64,000 nucleotides of DNA, from the NCBI RefSeq assembly GCF_001189295.1, contig NZ_CP012159.1, positions 1,116,001 to 1,180,000 of the forward strand, in the 5' to 3' direction. The DNA is from Chondromyces crocatus. Lineage in GTDB: Bacteria > Myxococcota_A > Polyangia > Polyangiales > Polyangiaceae. The translations under genes and the position numbers were made by a program. Under the pieces are notes generated by a model. The model was given only the letters and a program-made list of their open reading frames with translations, did not search any database and was not told the origin of the DNA. Of this stretch, positions 36,767 through 45,930 are shown in pieces. Position 1 is the stretch's first letter. Each line of letters begins with the position of its first letter.

Positions 36767-38308
36767 ATGATGGACGCGCTCGACCAAATTCATGTCGTTT
36801 CTGATTTGCATCTGGGGGGGATCCCTGGACACCAGATTTTCAACCAGGGGCACGCTCTCGCGGCCGTGATCGACCATCTCGGTCGCGAGGCCAGGCATCG
36901 ACGGGTGGGGCTGGTGTTGAACGGCGACATCGTCGACTTTCTGGCGGCGGAGGGGGCGACCTACCTCGATCCCCTCGGTGCGGTGGACAAGCTGGAGGTG
37001 ATCTTCGACGACGACGCCTTCAAGCCGGTGTGGGACGCCCTCGCGCGCTTTGTGCTCGGCCCGGGCGCGGTGCTCGTCCTGGTGCTGGGCAACCACGATG
37101 TGGAGCTCGCACTGCCCGAGGTGACGGAGAGGCTGGTTCAGCGGATCGCTGGCTCCGACGAGGCGGCGCGGAGCCGCGTGCGGCTCGGCATGGATGGGAG
37201 CGGCTACGCTTGTGAGATCGGCGGGCGACGGGTCCATTGCGTGCACGGCAACCAGGTCGATCCGTGGAACCCCGTGGATTTCGCCGCTCTCGGCAAGGTC
37301 GTCCGTGCCATCGAGGCAGGTGAGATGCCGCCGAGGTGGGAGCCCAACGCAGGGACTCGGCTGGTGGTGGACGTGATGAACGACATCAAGCTGGACTACG
37401 CCTTCGTCGACCTGCTCAAACCCGAGAACGTGCCCGTCCCCGCCGTGCTTCTGGGATTGCCGGCGAAATACAGGACCTCTCTCTTTTCGTTCGCGAGGAT
37501 CGCGGTGCGGCGCCTTTACGACCAGGGGCGGCTGTCTGCCGGCTTCCTGGGTGGGGGAATCGACGAGGGGATGGCGATGGACCCGATCGATGGCCAGCGA
37601 GCACTCGATATCCTCACGAGGCCAGAGATATGGGCGGCCGGGACCCGCAGTGGGTCGAGCACCACGGCTGAAACGCCAGTGCGTCCCGTCGACTGGCTGC
37701 GTCAAGCATGTGAGGACGACGCTGCGGGACTGCGCCCTACCGACGTGGTGTTGACGGGTGGGGATGAGAGACTGGGTATTTCTCGCATCCTTCTGGACCG
37801 GGCACGAGGGCGCGACGCAAGGGAGAGCTTGCGGGATGCGCTTGCTCGCTACCTGAAAGATGATCAGAGCTTCAGCTTCGGGGCCGAGGACGAGACGTTC
37901 GTTGCTCTGGACAAGAGCGTGGGCGAGGCGGACTTCCTGGTCGCCGGTCATACCCACCTCGCTCGGATGATCCCTCGTCGGGCTGCGTCGGGGTTCTATT
38001 TCAACAGTGGGACGTGGATTCGGCTGATCCAGCTCACCGGGAGCATGCTCACCCAGGAGGGCTTTACACCGATCTACGATGCGCTGCGTGCTGGCTCCCT
38101 GGAGGCGCTCGACGTGATCCCGCAGCTGGTGATGCAGCGGCGGACCGTGGTGTCCATCTGGGCCGAGGGAGAAGAGGTGGTGGGGGAGCTGCGGGCTGCG
38201 CTTCCGGCTCCGTCGCCTGGCCATGACCCCAACGAGGCGCCGTGGCGTCCCGAGCCAGGGACCCGAGTCCGTCTTCCTCGTACCGAGAGCACGCAGGTCA
38301 CCCCATGA
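36767..38308 (+). CDS. Calcineurin-like metallophosphoesterase, first gene of CHAT pair
   Basis: This 513-residue protein has all metallophosphoesterase motifs: VSDLHLGG (Asp13, His15), NGDIVDF (Asp54), LGNHDVE (Asn109, His110), CVHGNQVD (His160) and VAGHTHLAR (His395, His397). An insertion of about 215 residues lies between the fourth and last motif, including a helical part (RTSLFSFARIAVRRLYDQGRL). It resembles the LpxH-like/UDP-diacylglucosamine hydrolase branch at its core but is much longer. Its stop overlaps the start of the CHAT gene (ATGA), so the two are likely co-translated. No signal peptide is seen; substrate unknown. Confidence 0.9.
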   Translation: MMDALDQIHVVSDLHLGGIPGHQIFNQGHALAAVIDHLGREARHRRVGLVLNGDIVDFLAAEGATYLDPLGAVDKLEVIFDDDAFKPVWDALARFVLGPGAVLVLVLGNHDVELALPEVTERLVQRIAGSDEAARSRVRLGMDGSGYACEIGGRRVHCVHGNQVDPWNPVDFAALGKVVRAIEAGEMPPRWEPNAGTRLVVDVMNDIKLDYAFVDLLKPENVPVPAVLLGLPAKYRTSLFSFARIAVRRLYDQGRLSAGFLGGGIDEGMAMDPIDGQRALDILTRPEIWAAGTRSGSSTTAETPVRPVDWLRQACEDDAAGLRPTDVVLTGGDERLGISRILLDRARGRDARESLRDALARYLKDDQSFSFGAEDETFVALDKSVGEADFLVAGHTHLARMIPRRAASGFYFNSGTWIRLIQLTGSMLTQEGFTPIYDALRAGSLEALDVIPQLVMQRRTVVSIWAEGEEVVGELRAALPAPSPGHDPNEAPWRPEPGTRVRLPRTESTQVTP

Positions 38309-40365
38309 TTCGCACCGTCACCCTCGAGTTGCTGCGTCATGGACCGGCGCACAACCAGATGCTGTCACCCCTCACGCCCTATCTTGCGCTGTGCGGCAAT
38401 CATGATGCCGAGACCGTGCAGGTAGGGTTCGAGCATCTTCAGCTGATGCGCCGCATTCGGGCCCTCCGTTACGAGGAGGGTTCGCGTCAGGCGCGTGCTG
38501 CGCTCTCGGAAGCTGCCGATGAGGTTGCACGGATCATTGCGGCCATCCGGTCGCTGACTGCCGAGCTCTCGTCAGCGCCCCGAGGTGATCGGCGGCTGGT
38601 GCATCTGCGGCTCGTCCTTTCAGCGTCGGAGCTGTCGCTCCTGCCCTTCGAGCTCGTCACTGCGCCGTCCGGTTTTCCTGGGCAAGGGCAGCCGCTCTGT
38701 CTACAGACCGTCGCCCCCATTGCGCTCACCCGTGAGGTCCGGCGCGTCTCTGCATCGACTGTTCGCTGGCCTGCTGCGCCGCGGATCTTGGTGGTGGCGG
38801 CTGGGCCCCGGACGGCGCGCGGCGTCGACGGTCGACCAGCGGCACCGATCCCGCTTCGGGCCCATCTGCTCGCGATCCGGCGTGCCCTTGCGCCGTGGCT
38901 CGTCAGCAGCTCGCCCGAGGAGTTCAGTCGACACGTCACCGTTCTTCCTGAGGCCACGCTCGCAGAGGTGCGCGACGTGTGCGCCGCGGCGACCTTCACG
39001 CACGTGCATATCCTTGCTCATGGCTACGGCTCCGAAGAGGATGGCGAGCTGCGTTACGGGCTGGCCTTCCACAAAGACGAGAACCGAGAGCTGGTCGATG
39101 TGGTCTCCGGGTCCCGCCTGGCGGCTGCGCTTCGTTGCCATCCGCACTCGGCAGAGGGCACAGAACTGGCTTCGCCCACCGTGGTGACCGTCGCGAGCTG
39201 TGACAGTGGCAATGTAGGCTCGGTGGTCGCGCAAGGGGCGAGCGTTGCTCACGAGCTGCACGAGGCGGGGATTCCGTTGGTGCTGGCGTCTCAGTTTCCT
39301 CTCTCGGTGCGCGGTTCGGCGATCCTTGCCGAGGTCGTCTACAGGCGACTGTTGCGGGGGGACGATCCGCGCCTGCTCGTTCACGATGTCCGGCAAGAAC
39401 TTCACGTCACGTGTCCAGACACCCACGACTGGGCAGCGGTGGTCGCCTATGCAGCCCTTCCGGCGGACATCGAGGCGCAGGTCAAACAAGCGCGGTTCCA
39501 GCGGGCCCGCAGGGCCGTGGACACGGTGATGGCGCGGCTCGATCGGACACAGACCCCTTCGGATGCGGACCTGCGCGATCTGGAGGAGGTGATGCGCTCG
39601 TTCGAGGGGGCCGTCCCCGACGAGGACACGCCTGCAGAGCGGGTGCGAGCCTACGGGTTGCTGGCGAGTGCAAAGAAGCGTGCGGCGTTGCTGTACTACG
39701 GCGACCCTCCATGGCCGTTGCTCACGCGAGGGGGGCAAGTCGCGGCGATCATGGCGCGTGCTGTTCCAGGTGGCTCGTTGCCTCCGCCTCCGGTCCCCGA
39801 GCACCGCGAGCTTCCCGATGGTGAATCGCGGGCGCTTCGAGCGCAGCTGGCAAGCAGGACGGCCCTGGAGGAAGCGCGCAGTTACTACATGAAGGCCTTT
39901 CGCCTGACGGCCAACGAGCCTTGGTCTGCCGTCCAGTGGCTTGCACTCACTGCCGCGCTCGATCCTCTCGATGACGAGCCGGCGCAGCAGTCGTTCTTCG
40001 ATCGGTGGACGGCGGCTCGCGTCATCGCAGAGGACAACCTGACGTCTCCGTCGATCCAGCAGGTCGTGTGGGCGCATAGCGCCCTGGTGGAGCTTCACGT
40101 GCTCGCGCAGGTGTTCCCGGAGGGGAGCCAGGCGCAACGCGATGGGGAGGCCAAGGCGAGCCGCTACGTCGACGACCTGCTCATGCTGGTGGCTTCAGAC
40201 CCCTATCCCAACGCGCGCTTCGATGCTTACTCGGTGCTGCGCCAGCTCTTGCGCTACGTGGAGTGGTGGTGGCGTGAGCGGCCCGCCCTGCGCGCTCTGC
40301 CTGCGCGGCTCGCCGAGCGGATGCGGCTGCGCGGTGTGCGGGTACGCTGGGAGTTCGTGGACTGA
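38305..40365 (+). CDS. CHAT-domain caspase-like protease
   Basis: This 686-residue protein has a CHAT domain (about 80-400). The N-terminal side shows LSLLPFELVTAPSGF, then PRILVVAAGP, the catalytic histidine in HVHILAHGYGS (His239) and the catalytic cysteine in VTVASCDSGN (Cys299), followed by GIPLVLASQFPLSVRGSAILAE. The region after 420 is helical and ends with a TPR-like stretch (ARSYYMKAFRLTANEPWSAV). CHAT proteases act in bacterial immunity, for example with type III-E CRISPR effectors and bacterial gasdermins. No gasdermin or CRISPR gene is nearby. The only obvious partner is the phosphoesterase whose stop overlaps this start. Confidence 0.9.
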   Translation: MIRTVTLELLRHGPAHNQMLSPLTPYLALCGNHDAETVQVGFEHLQLMRRIRALRYEEGSRQARAALSEAADEVARIIAAIRSLTAELSSAPRGDRRLVHLRLVLSASELSLLPFELVTAPSGFPGQGQPLCLQTVAPIALTREVRRVSASTVRWPAAPRILVVAAGPRTARGVDGRPAAPIPLRAHLLAIRRALAPWLVSSSPEEFSRHVTVLPEATLAEVRDVCAAATFTHVHILAHGYGSEEDGELRYGLAFHKDENRELVDVVSGSRLAAALRCHPHSAEGTELASPTVVTVASCDSGNVGSVVAQGASVAHELHEAGIPLVLASQFPLSVRGSAILAEVVYRRLLRGDDPRLLVHDVRQELHVTCPDTHDWAAVVAYAALPADIEAQVKQARFQRARRAVDTVMARLDRTQTPSDADLRDLEEVMRSFEGAVPDEDTPAERVRAYGLLASAKKRAALLYYGDPPWPLLTRGGQVAAIMARAVPGGSLPPPPVPEHRELPDGESRALRAQLASRTALEEARSYYMKAFRLTANEPWSAVQWLALTAALDPLDDEPAQQSFFDRWTAARVIAEDNLTSPSIQQVVWAHSALVELHVLAQVFPEGSQAQRDGEAKASRYVDDLLMLVASDPYPNARFDAYSVLRQLLRYVEWWWRERPALRALPARLAERMRLRGVRVRWEFVD

Positions 40366-40482
40366 GCGAGGGGCCAGAATCGTCCTGGCGCTGCCCCGCG
40401 CAGATCTCCTTGCGCTCGGGCCCTTGGCGGTGTTGGTTTCGCACCGGCACGCCAGCTCCTGCGCTCGGCGGCCAGGCCCAAC

Positions 40483-41898
40483 ATGACCTTCCCTCGCCAC
40501 ATCTTCCGCGAATACGACGTCCGCGGCGCCGCCGATCGTGATCTGTCCGATGATCTCGCCCGCGCGCTCGGGGGCGCGTTTGCATCGATCCTCGGGAGCC
40601 ACCCGGAATTCCAGCAGGCGAGGGCCGCGCTTGGGCGACGGCCTCGGGTAGCAGTCGCCCGCGATGCGCGACTTTCCAGTGATCGGCTGTTCGACGCGCT
40701 CACGGCTGGCCTGCGTGACGGGGGAGCCGATGTCATATCCGTCGGAGTGGGCCCCACACCTTTGCTCTACTTCGCTGCGCACCACCTGGAGACGGACGGT
40801 GCAGTGATGATCACGGCGAGTCACAACCCGGGCCCCGACAATGGCTTCAAGCTGATGCGAGGCAAGGCATCGTTCTTCGGTGCCGATGTCCAACATCTGG
40901 CGGAACTCGTCGAGACGCGCCGCTTCTCTCCCGCGCCGGAGTGCGGAAGCCTGGAAGAGATCGACGTCACCTCGGCGTACATCGATTCCGTACGCGCTGC
41001 GACACGGCTGGAGCGAACGCAGCTTCGCTTCGTCATCGATGCAGGGAACGGAGCCGCCGGGCCTTTGGGGTTGCGTACGCTGCAGGCCCTCGGTTTCTTG
41101 CCCGATGCATTGTTCTGCGAGCTGGACGGGACCTTCCCGAACCATCATCCCGACCCGACGGTGCCCGAGAATCTCGAAGCGCTACGCTCCCGTGTCCTGG
41201 AGACGGGGGCTGACCTGGGAATTGCCTGGGATGGCGATGGCGATCGCCTCGGTGTCATCGATGATCGAGGCGATGTGATCTGGGGGGATCGGTTGCTGGT
41301 CGCCTTCTCCCGCGCGGTCCTCCGTGAGCGCCCTGGAGCGACCATCCTGGGGGAGGTGAAATGCTCCGAGGTCCTCTATGCCGACATTGCGGCGAAGGGA
41401 GGCAGGCCCATCCTCTGGAAGACCGGCCACTCGCTGATCAAGACGAAGATGAAGGAAGAGGGAGCACTGCTTGCCGGTGAGATGAGCGGGCACATGTTCT
41501 TCGCCGATCGTTGGCCCGGGTTCGATGACGCCATCTACGCGACGGCGCGCCTGCTCGAGATCCTCGTCAGCGAGGGGCGGCCACTGCGTGAGCTGCTCGC
41601 GGATCTGCCGGAGACCCACGCCACGCCCGAGATCCGCGTGCCGTGCCCCGACGAGATCAAGTTCGAGGTCGTACGCCAGGTGACGGAGCAGTATCGGCGC
41701 ACCCATCGGGTGATCGACATCGATGGCGTTCGTGTCGATTTCGGTGATGGCGCCTGGGGGCTGTGCCGTGCGTCGAACACGGGGCCGGTGCTGGTGCTTC
41801 GTTTCGAGGCCAGGAGCCCGGAACGGCGTGATGCGATCCGTGCGGAGGTCGAGAGGGCCGTCGACACCGCGCTGCGCGTCGTCATGGGGGCACGGTGA
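40483..41898 (+). CDS. Phosphomannomutase/phosphoglucomutase
   Basis: This 471-residue enzyme has the alpha-D-phosphohexomutase signature: the start FREYDVRGAADRDLS, the phosphoserine loop MITASHNP (Ser113), the metal loop WDGDGDRLG (Asp249, Asp251, Asp253) and the sugar-binding GEMSGHMFF (331-339). It interconverts hexose 6- and 1-phosphates for polysaccharide or lipopolysaccharide precursors. It matches AlgC-type dual-specificity enzymes. It overlaps prmC at its stop (GTGA). Confidence 0.93.
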   Translation: MTFPRHIFREYDVRGAADRDLSDDLARALGGAFASILGSHPEFQQARAALGRRPRVAVARDARLSSDRLFDALTAGLRDGGADVISVGVGPTPLLYFAAHHLETDGAVMITASHNPGPDNGFKLMRGKASFFGADVQHLAELVETRRFSPAPECGSLEEIDVTSAYIDSVRAATRLERTQLRFVIDAGNGAAGPLGLRTLQALGFLPDALFCELDGTFPNHHPDPTVPENLEALRSRVLETGADLGIAWDGDGDRLGVIDDRGDVIWGDRLLVAFSRAVLRERPGATILGEVKCSEVLYADIAAKGGRPILWKTGHSLIKTKMKEEGALLAGEMSGHMFFADRWPGFDDAIYATARLLEILVSEGRPLRELLADLPETHATPEIRVPCPDEIKFEVVRQVTEQYRRTHRVIDIDGVRVDFGDGAWGLCRASNTGPVLVLRFEARSPERRDAIRAEVERAVDTALRVVMGAR

Positions 41899-42779
41899 GC
41901 AACTCGACCCAGGAGGGAGCAGGCGATGCATGGACGGTTCGCCGCATCCTCACCTGGTCTGCCGATGACTTGAAGAAGCGTGGCTCGGCGTCGCCTCGGC
42001 TCGATGCAGAGCTGCTCCTCGGGAAGGTGCTCGGGCTCAGTCGGGTCCAGATGGTGATCGATCCGGAGAGGCCGCTGCAAAAGATCGAGCTTGCGGTCTA
42101 CAAGGCGCTCCATCAACGCCGGAGGGCGGGTGAGCCCGTCGCTTATCTTCTCGGCGTTCGCGAGTTCTACGGCCGCCTCTTTCGTGTTGATCGGCGCGTC
42201 CTAATCCCGCGACCCGATACGGAAATCCTGGTCGAGGTCGGGCTGGCTGCGACACGTCACATCGCCTTGTGCGCGCGGGTCCTCGACCTTTGCACGGGGT
42301 CCGGCTGCGTGGCCATCTCTCTGGGTAAGGAGCGTCCCACGACCCGGGTGCTCGGCATCGATCTTTCGGAAGATGCGCTCGTCGTGGCGCGCGAGAATGC
42401 GCTGCGGCTCGGCGCCGTGAACGTGGGGTTCTTGCAATCGAACAGGTTTGGCTCCCTGGCTGCTGGGGCCCGCTTCGACCTCATCACGGCGAATCCGCCT
42501 TACGTCTCCGATGCCGACATGGAGGAGCTGGCCCCGGACATCCGCGATTACGAGCCACGGTTGGCACTGGAGGGGGGACGTGATGGTCTGAATGTTGCTC
42601 GCGCCATCATCGAGGAGGCCGCGCCCTGGCTCGCACCGGGCGGGGTTCTCGCCATGGAAGTGGGCGCGGGACAGGCCGAGGCGGCGGCTGCGCTGTTTGA
42701 GCGCGCTGGTTTTGACGAGATCAAGCGCACTCGTGACCTGGGCGGGCACGAACGAGTCGTCTCAGGCGTGCGCAGGTAG
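41895..42779 (+). CDS. prmC: Peptide chain release factor N5-glutamine methyltransferase
   Basis: This 294-residue protein matches PrmC: PVAYLLGVREFYGRLFRVD, LIPRPDTEILVEVGL, the SAM motif VLDLCTGSGCVAISL and the catalytic NPPY (200-203). It methylates the Gln of the GGQ motif in release factors. The GTG start overlaps the phosphohexomutase stop by 4 bp. Confidence 0.95.
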   Translation: MSNSTQEGAGDAWTVRRILTWSADDLKKRGSASPRLDAELLLGKVLGLSRVQMVIDPERPLQKIELAVYKALHQRRRAGEPVAYLLGVREFYGRLFRVDRRVLIPRPDTEILVEVGLAATRHIALCARVLDLCTGSGCVAISLGKERPTTRVLGIDLSEDALVVARENALRLGAVNVGFLQSNRFGSLAAGARFDLITANPPYVSDADMEELAPDIRDYEPRLALEGGRDGLNVARAIIEEAAPWLAPGGVLAMEVGAGQAEAAAALFERAGFDEIKRTRDLGGHERVVSGVRR

Positions 42780-42834
42780 GCCACGGCACCTGGCGCAAGG
42801 CATGCATCCCAATCGTCCGGGAGAGAGGTGAGGC

Positions 42835-43218
42835 ATGCAGCACGTGGAGCCCGGTCCGTCGACGCCGACGGTCGACCTACTCAAAGAGGCCATCCTGGAC
42901 ACCCGGGAGCTGGTGCAGACGGAAATCGCGCTCGCGAAAGAAGAGGTGCGAGGAGAAATCCAGCGAGCGAAGATGGCCGGCATCGCCCTGGGGGCTGCGC
43001 TCTGTGCGGCGATCATCGGCGTCACGATGCTCTTCGTGGCGCTGGCCCTGGCGATTCAGCTCAGCGCCTTGCCGGCGTTGCTGATCGGTGTGGTCCTGCT
43101 GGTCGTTGCTGCCCTGGCCATGTTGCTTGGCTACAAGGCCATCCCTTTGAAGCCCTTGCCTCGTACCCGGGCACGCGTCGAGGAGGACCTGCGCACGTTG
43201 AAGGAGCACCTGGCATGA
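42835..43218 (+). CDS. Phage-holin-like membrane protein (DUF1469/YqjE-like)
   Basis: This 127-residue protein has an amphipathic N-terminal helix (DTRELVQTEIALAKEEVRGEIQ) and two closely spaced membrane helices (47-72 and 78-100), the architecture of the DUF1469/holin 3_6-like family. Members are not proven holins in bacteria and act in envelope processes. It overlaps the next gene by 4 bp (ATGA). Confidence 0.85.
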   Translation: MQHVEPGPSTPTVDLLKEAILDTRELVQTEIALAKEEVRGEIQRAKMAGIALGAALCAAIIGVTMLFVALALAIQLSALPALLIGVVLLVVAALAMLLGYKAIPLKPLPRTRARVEEDLRTLKEHLA

Positions 43219-43742
43219 GCGACATCAAGCTTCACGAGGACCACCTCGAACACCGTGCCAACTTGCTCCGCCAGCGGCTCACACGCACGCTGGAGGAGCT
43301 GGATCGCCGGCGACGGAGCGCGCAGCAGATGGTCAGCGTCAAGACCCAGGCGCAGCGTCATCCCGAGGTGCTTCTTGCTGGAGGAGCGCTGGCGATGCTG
43401 GCGATCGGTGGTGGGATCCTGGCTGCCGTGCTGGGGATACGCGGCCGTGAGGAACGCCTCCGCAAGGAACGGGTTGCGGCACTTCAGCGAATGTGGTGGC
43501 AACCACAGTATGTCGCTCGCAAGAAGCGGGGGGTGCTCGCGAGCATCGGTCGCGGCGTGATCGTGTCTGTCAGCGTGAGTGCTGGAGCCTGGGGACTCAG
43601 GAAAGCGGCGCGCTATGCGCTGCTCACTGCGGCGCAGCGATACCAGATCGCTCCGGGTCGCGTCCCCTTGGCACTCCCCGAAGGAGAGGTTGTGCCTCGT
43701 CACGAGGTCATGGATGGGCCCCCGTCACACGACGAGGACTGA
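43215..43742 (+). CDS. DUF3618-like membrane protein
   Basis: This 175-residue protein begins with a long helical segment (HEDHLEHRANLLRQRLTRTL) and has a membrane helix (about 54-74: LLAGGALAMLAIGGGILAAV) plus a second hydrophobic segment (about 110-132). The layout and the pairing with an upstream DUF1469-like gene are typical of YqjE/YqjK-like small membrane protein pairs. The ATG overlaps the upstream stop, so the two are likely made together. Confidence 0.8.
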   Translation: MSDIKLHEDHLEHRANLLRQRLTRTLEELDRRRRSAQQMVSVKTQAQRHPEVLLAGGALAMLAIGGGILAAVLGIRGREERLRKERVAALQRMWWQPQYVARKKRGVLASIGRGVIVSVSVSAGAWGLRKAARYALLTAAQRYQIAPGRVPLALPEGEVVPRHEVMDGPPSHDED

Positions 43743-43747
43743 GGGAC

Positions 43748-44158
43748 TCAGAACACCACGGCTCGAGCGAGCCCGGTGAGGCTCAATGTTTCGTAGGACA
43801 GGACCTGGCCTCTCACCATGCGTGGGCCCCCGACGCTGCTGCGATGCCGCGTCACGATGGCGATGGTCGAGATGGCTGACGCCTCCCCGTCCAGATTCAC
43901 GGGCGGGAGCAGCAAGGTCAAGGTGAGCGCCTCGAGATCAGGGGTTGCTTCGAGGGTAACGCTGAGCTGGCGTCCCAGTTCCGTGGGGACGGTGCGGATC
44001 TCCTCAGCCCGGAAGACATAGCTGCGATCCGGAATGGCGTAGCTCAGCTGGGGCTTCCCATCGATTCCGCTCTCCGAGTACGAGATCGAGGCCTCCTCGC
44101 AAGACAGCTCGTAGAGGTTCAACTCGACAGGCGTCCGCGGGTCGCGAGGTGAATCCAT
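43748..44158 (-). CDS. Conserved-looking hypothetical protein
   Basis: This 136-residue protein has a beta-rich, regular sequence (VELNLYELSCEEASISYSES, QLSVTLEATPDLEALTLTL, SAISTIAIVTRHRSSVG) with no signal peptide and no recognised family. Codon use looks like its neighbours. The ATG at 44158 is the first that avoids a long low-similarity extension. Confidence 0.6.
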   Translation of the reverse strand: MDSPRDPRTPVELNLYELSCEEASISYSESGIDGKPQLSYAIPDRSYVFRAEEIRTVPTELGRQLSVTLEATPDLEALTLTLLLPPVNLDGEASAISTIAIVTRHRSSVGGPRMVRGQVLSYETLSLTGLARAVVF

Positions 44159-44230
44159 GGCGGCAGCGTAGTCTCGTCGTGACCGAGGGCAAAGTGAGCG
44201 GAGTCCGGTCTCACGAGCCGCAGCGATCTC

Positions 44231-45880
44231 ATGACGTGGGAGACATCCCTCTGTGAAGGTATTCTCTCTCGTCACCGTATGATCGCAGCGCCTGAGTCCC
44301 CAGATCGTACGGAAGCGTCGGACCCGGAGCATGACGCCTGGGTTCTGAGGTTGAGGACAAGCTCTTATCGAAAGCTGGCCTTCCTGGTTCACGCCGGTGC
44401 TGGGTACACATGCACCCGGTTCGTGCTCCTGCGACTGCTCGGCCTCGTCTACCTGGCGTCGTTCGCTTCTGCTGCGACACAGATCGTGCCACTTCTGGGG
44501 CCAGAGGGGCTCCTGCCCGCGACCAGCTACCTCGATCGTGCGGTCGCCGAGGCTGGCTCTCGTCTCGACGCATTCCTTCGGGTGCCATCCCTTTTTCTGT
44601 GGCTTCCACCCTCGGAAAAGGCACTGCTGGGCACCTGCTGGCTGGGTGTGGCGCTGGCCATCGCGGTTCTGTGTGGCGCCACCAACGCCCTGCTGCAGCT
44701 CCTCCTCTGGGCCCTTCATCTCTCGCTCATCAAGATCGGGCAGCTCTTTTATGGGTACGGCTGGGAGATCCAGCTCGCAGAGACAGGATTCCTAGCGATT
44801 TTCCTCTGCCCTTTGGGCTCTGTCTCCCCGCGAGGGGCCAGTCCGCCGCCCGTGATCGTCATCTGGCTTTTTCGATGGCTCATCGCGCGCATCATGCTCG
44901 GCGCTGGCCTCATCAAGCTTCGCGGAGACCCCTGCTGGCGGGATCTCACCTGCCTCGTTTACCACTACGAAACTCAGCCAATACCCAGTCCTCTCAGCTG
45001 GATTTGGCATCACGCGCCGCGTGACGTGCACCGCATGGGGGTGCTCTTCAATCACCTGGTCGAGCTGGTTGCGCCGTTCTTTGCATTCGGCCCGCAGCGC
45101 GCACGCTGGGTGGCGGGGGGGTTGTTCGTCGTCTTCCAGGCTGCGCTGATAGCGAGTGGGAACCTGTCATTTCTGAACTGGCTCACCATCATCCCCGCGA
45201 TCGCTTGCTTCGATGACGAGCTCATGAAGAAGCTGCTGCCTCGGAAGCTGAGTCTGTGGCTCTCGGACGAGATGCCTGCCGAGCCTTCGCGCCCACACCG
45301 AATCGGGGCTGCAGGGCTGCTGGTCGTCGTGCTGGGGCTCAGTGTCGATCCGGTGGTCAACCTGATCTCGCCACGCCAGGTGATGAATACTTCATTTGAT
45401 GCCCTCGCTCTGGTGAACTCCTACGGTGCATTCGGTAGCGTGGGTAGAGAGCGTTATGAGGCCATTCTATCAGGCAGGCGTGGTTCCAGCGAGGAGGACG
45501 ATGCCTCTTGGCTCGCTTATGAGCTGCCCTGCAAGCCGGGCGATATCCATCGTCGTCCGTGTTTCCTGACGCCGTGGCATCTCCGGCTGGACTGGCAGAT
45601 ATGGTTCGCAGCGCAGTCGGACATCGAGCGGCAACCATGGCTCGTGCACCTCGCATACAAGCTGCTGAGCGGCGACCCTGCAGTGAAGCAACTGTTCGCC
45701 GTCGATCCATTTCCCGACAGTCCTCCCCGCTTCATTCGCGCCGAACTCTACCGGTATGAATTCACCCGACCAGGCGAGGAAGGCTGGTGGAAGCGAACCT
45801 ATGTCGGTGAGTACCTGCGGCCTATCGCGCTGGAGGATCGCACCCTGCGCAGCTTCATGAGGGCACAGGGATGGAAGTAG
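44231..45880 (+). CDS. Lipase maturation factor family membrane protein
   Basis: This 549-residue protein matches the LMF1/LMF2 family: RFVLLRLLGLVYLASFASA, ATQIVPLLGPEGLLPATSYLD, about eight membrane helices, RIMLGAGLIKLRGDPCWRDL, YHYETQPIPSPLSWIWHHAP, FAFGPQRARWVAGGLF and the soluble segment FLTPWHLRLDWQIWFAA. In animals LMF1 helps lipases fold in the ER; the bacterial role is unknown. A lipase-like gene at 17 kb is not adjacent. ATG 44279 is an alternative start. Confidence 0.88.
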   Translation: MTWETSLCEGILSRHRMIAAPESPDRTEASDPEHDAWVLRLRTSSYRKLAFLVHAGAGYTCTRFVLLRLLGLVYLASFASAATQIVPLLGPEGLLPATSYLDRAVAEAGSRLDAFLRVPSLFLWLPPSEKALLGTCWLGVALAIAVLCGATNALLQLLLWALHLSLIKIGQLFYGYGWEIQLAETGFLAIFLCPLGSVSPRGASPPPVIVIWLFRWLIARIMLGAGLIKLRGDPCWRDLTCLVYHYETQPIPSPLSWIWHHAPRDVHRMGVLFNHLVELVAPFFAFGPQRARWVAGGLFVVFQAALIASGNLSFLNWLTIIPAIACFDDELMKKLLPRKLSLWLSDEMPAEPSRPHRIGAAGLLVVVLGLSVDPVVNLISPRQVMNTSFDALALVNSYGAFGSVGRERYEAILSGRRGSSEEDDASWLAYELPCKPGDIHRRPCFLTPWHLRLDWQIWFAAQSDIERQPWLVHLAYKLLSGDPAVKQLFAVDPFPDSPPRFIRAELYRYEFTRPGEEGWWKRTYVGEYLRPIALEDRTLRSFMRAQGWK

Positions 45881-45930
45881 CACGAAGTGCTGCACCCTGT
45901 TCGGGAGGACGAGACGGGAGCTACGTGGGG

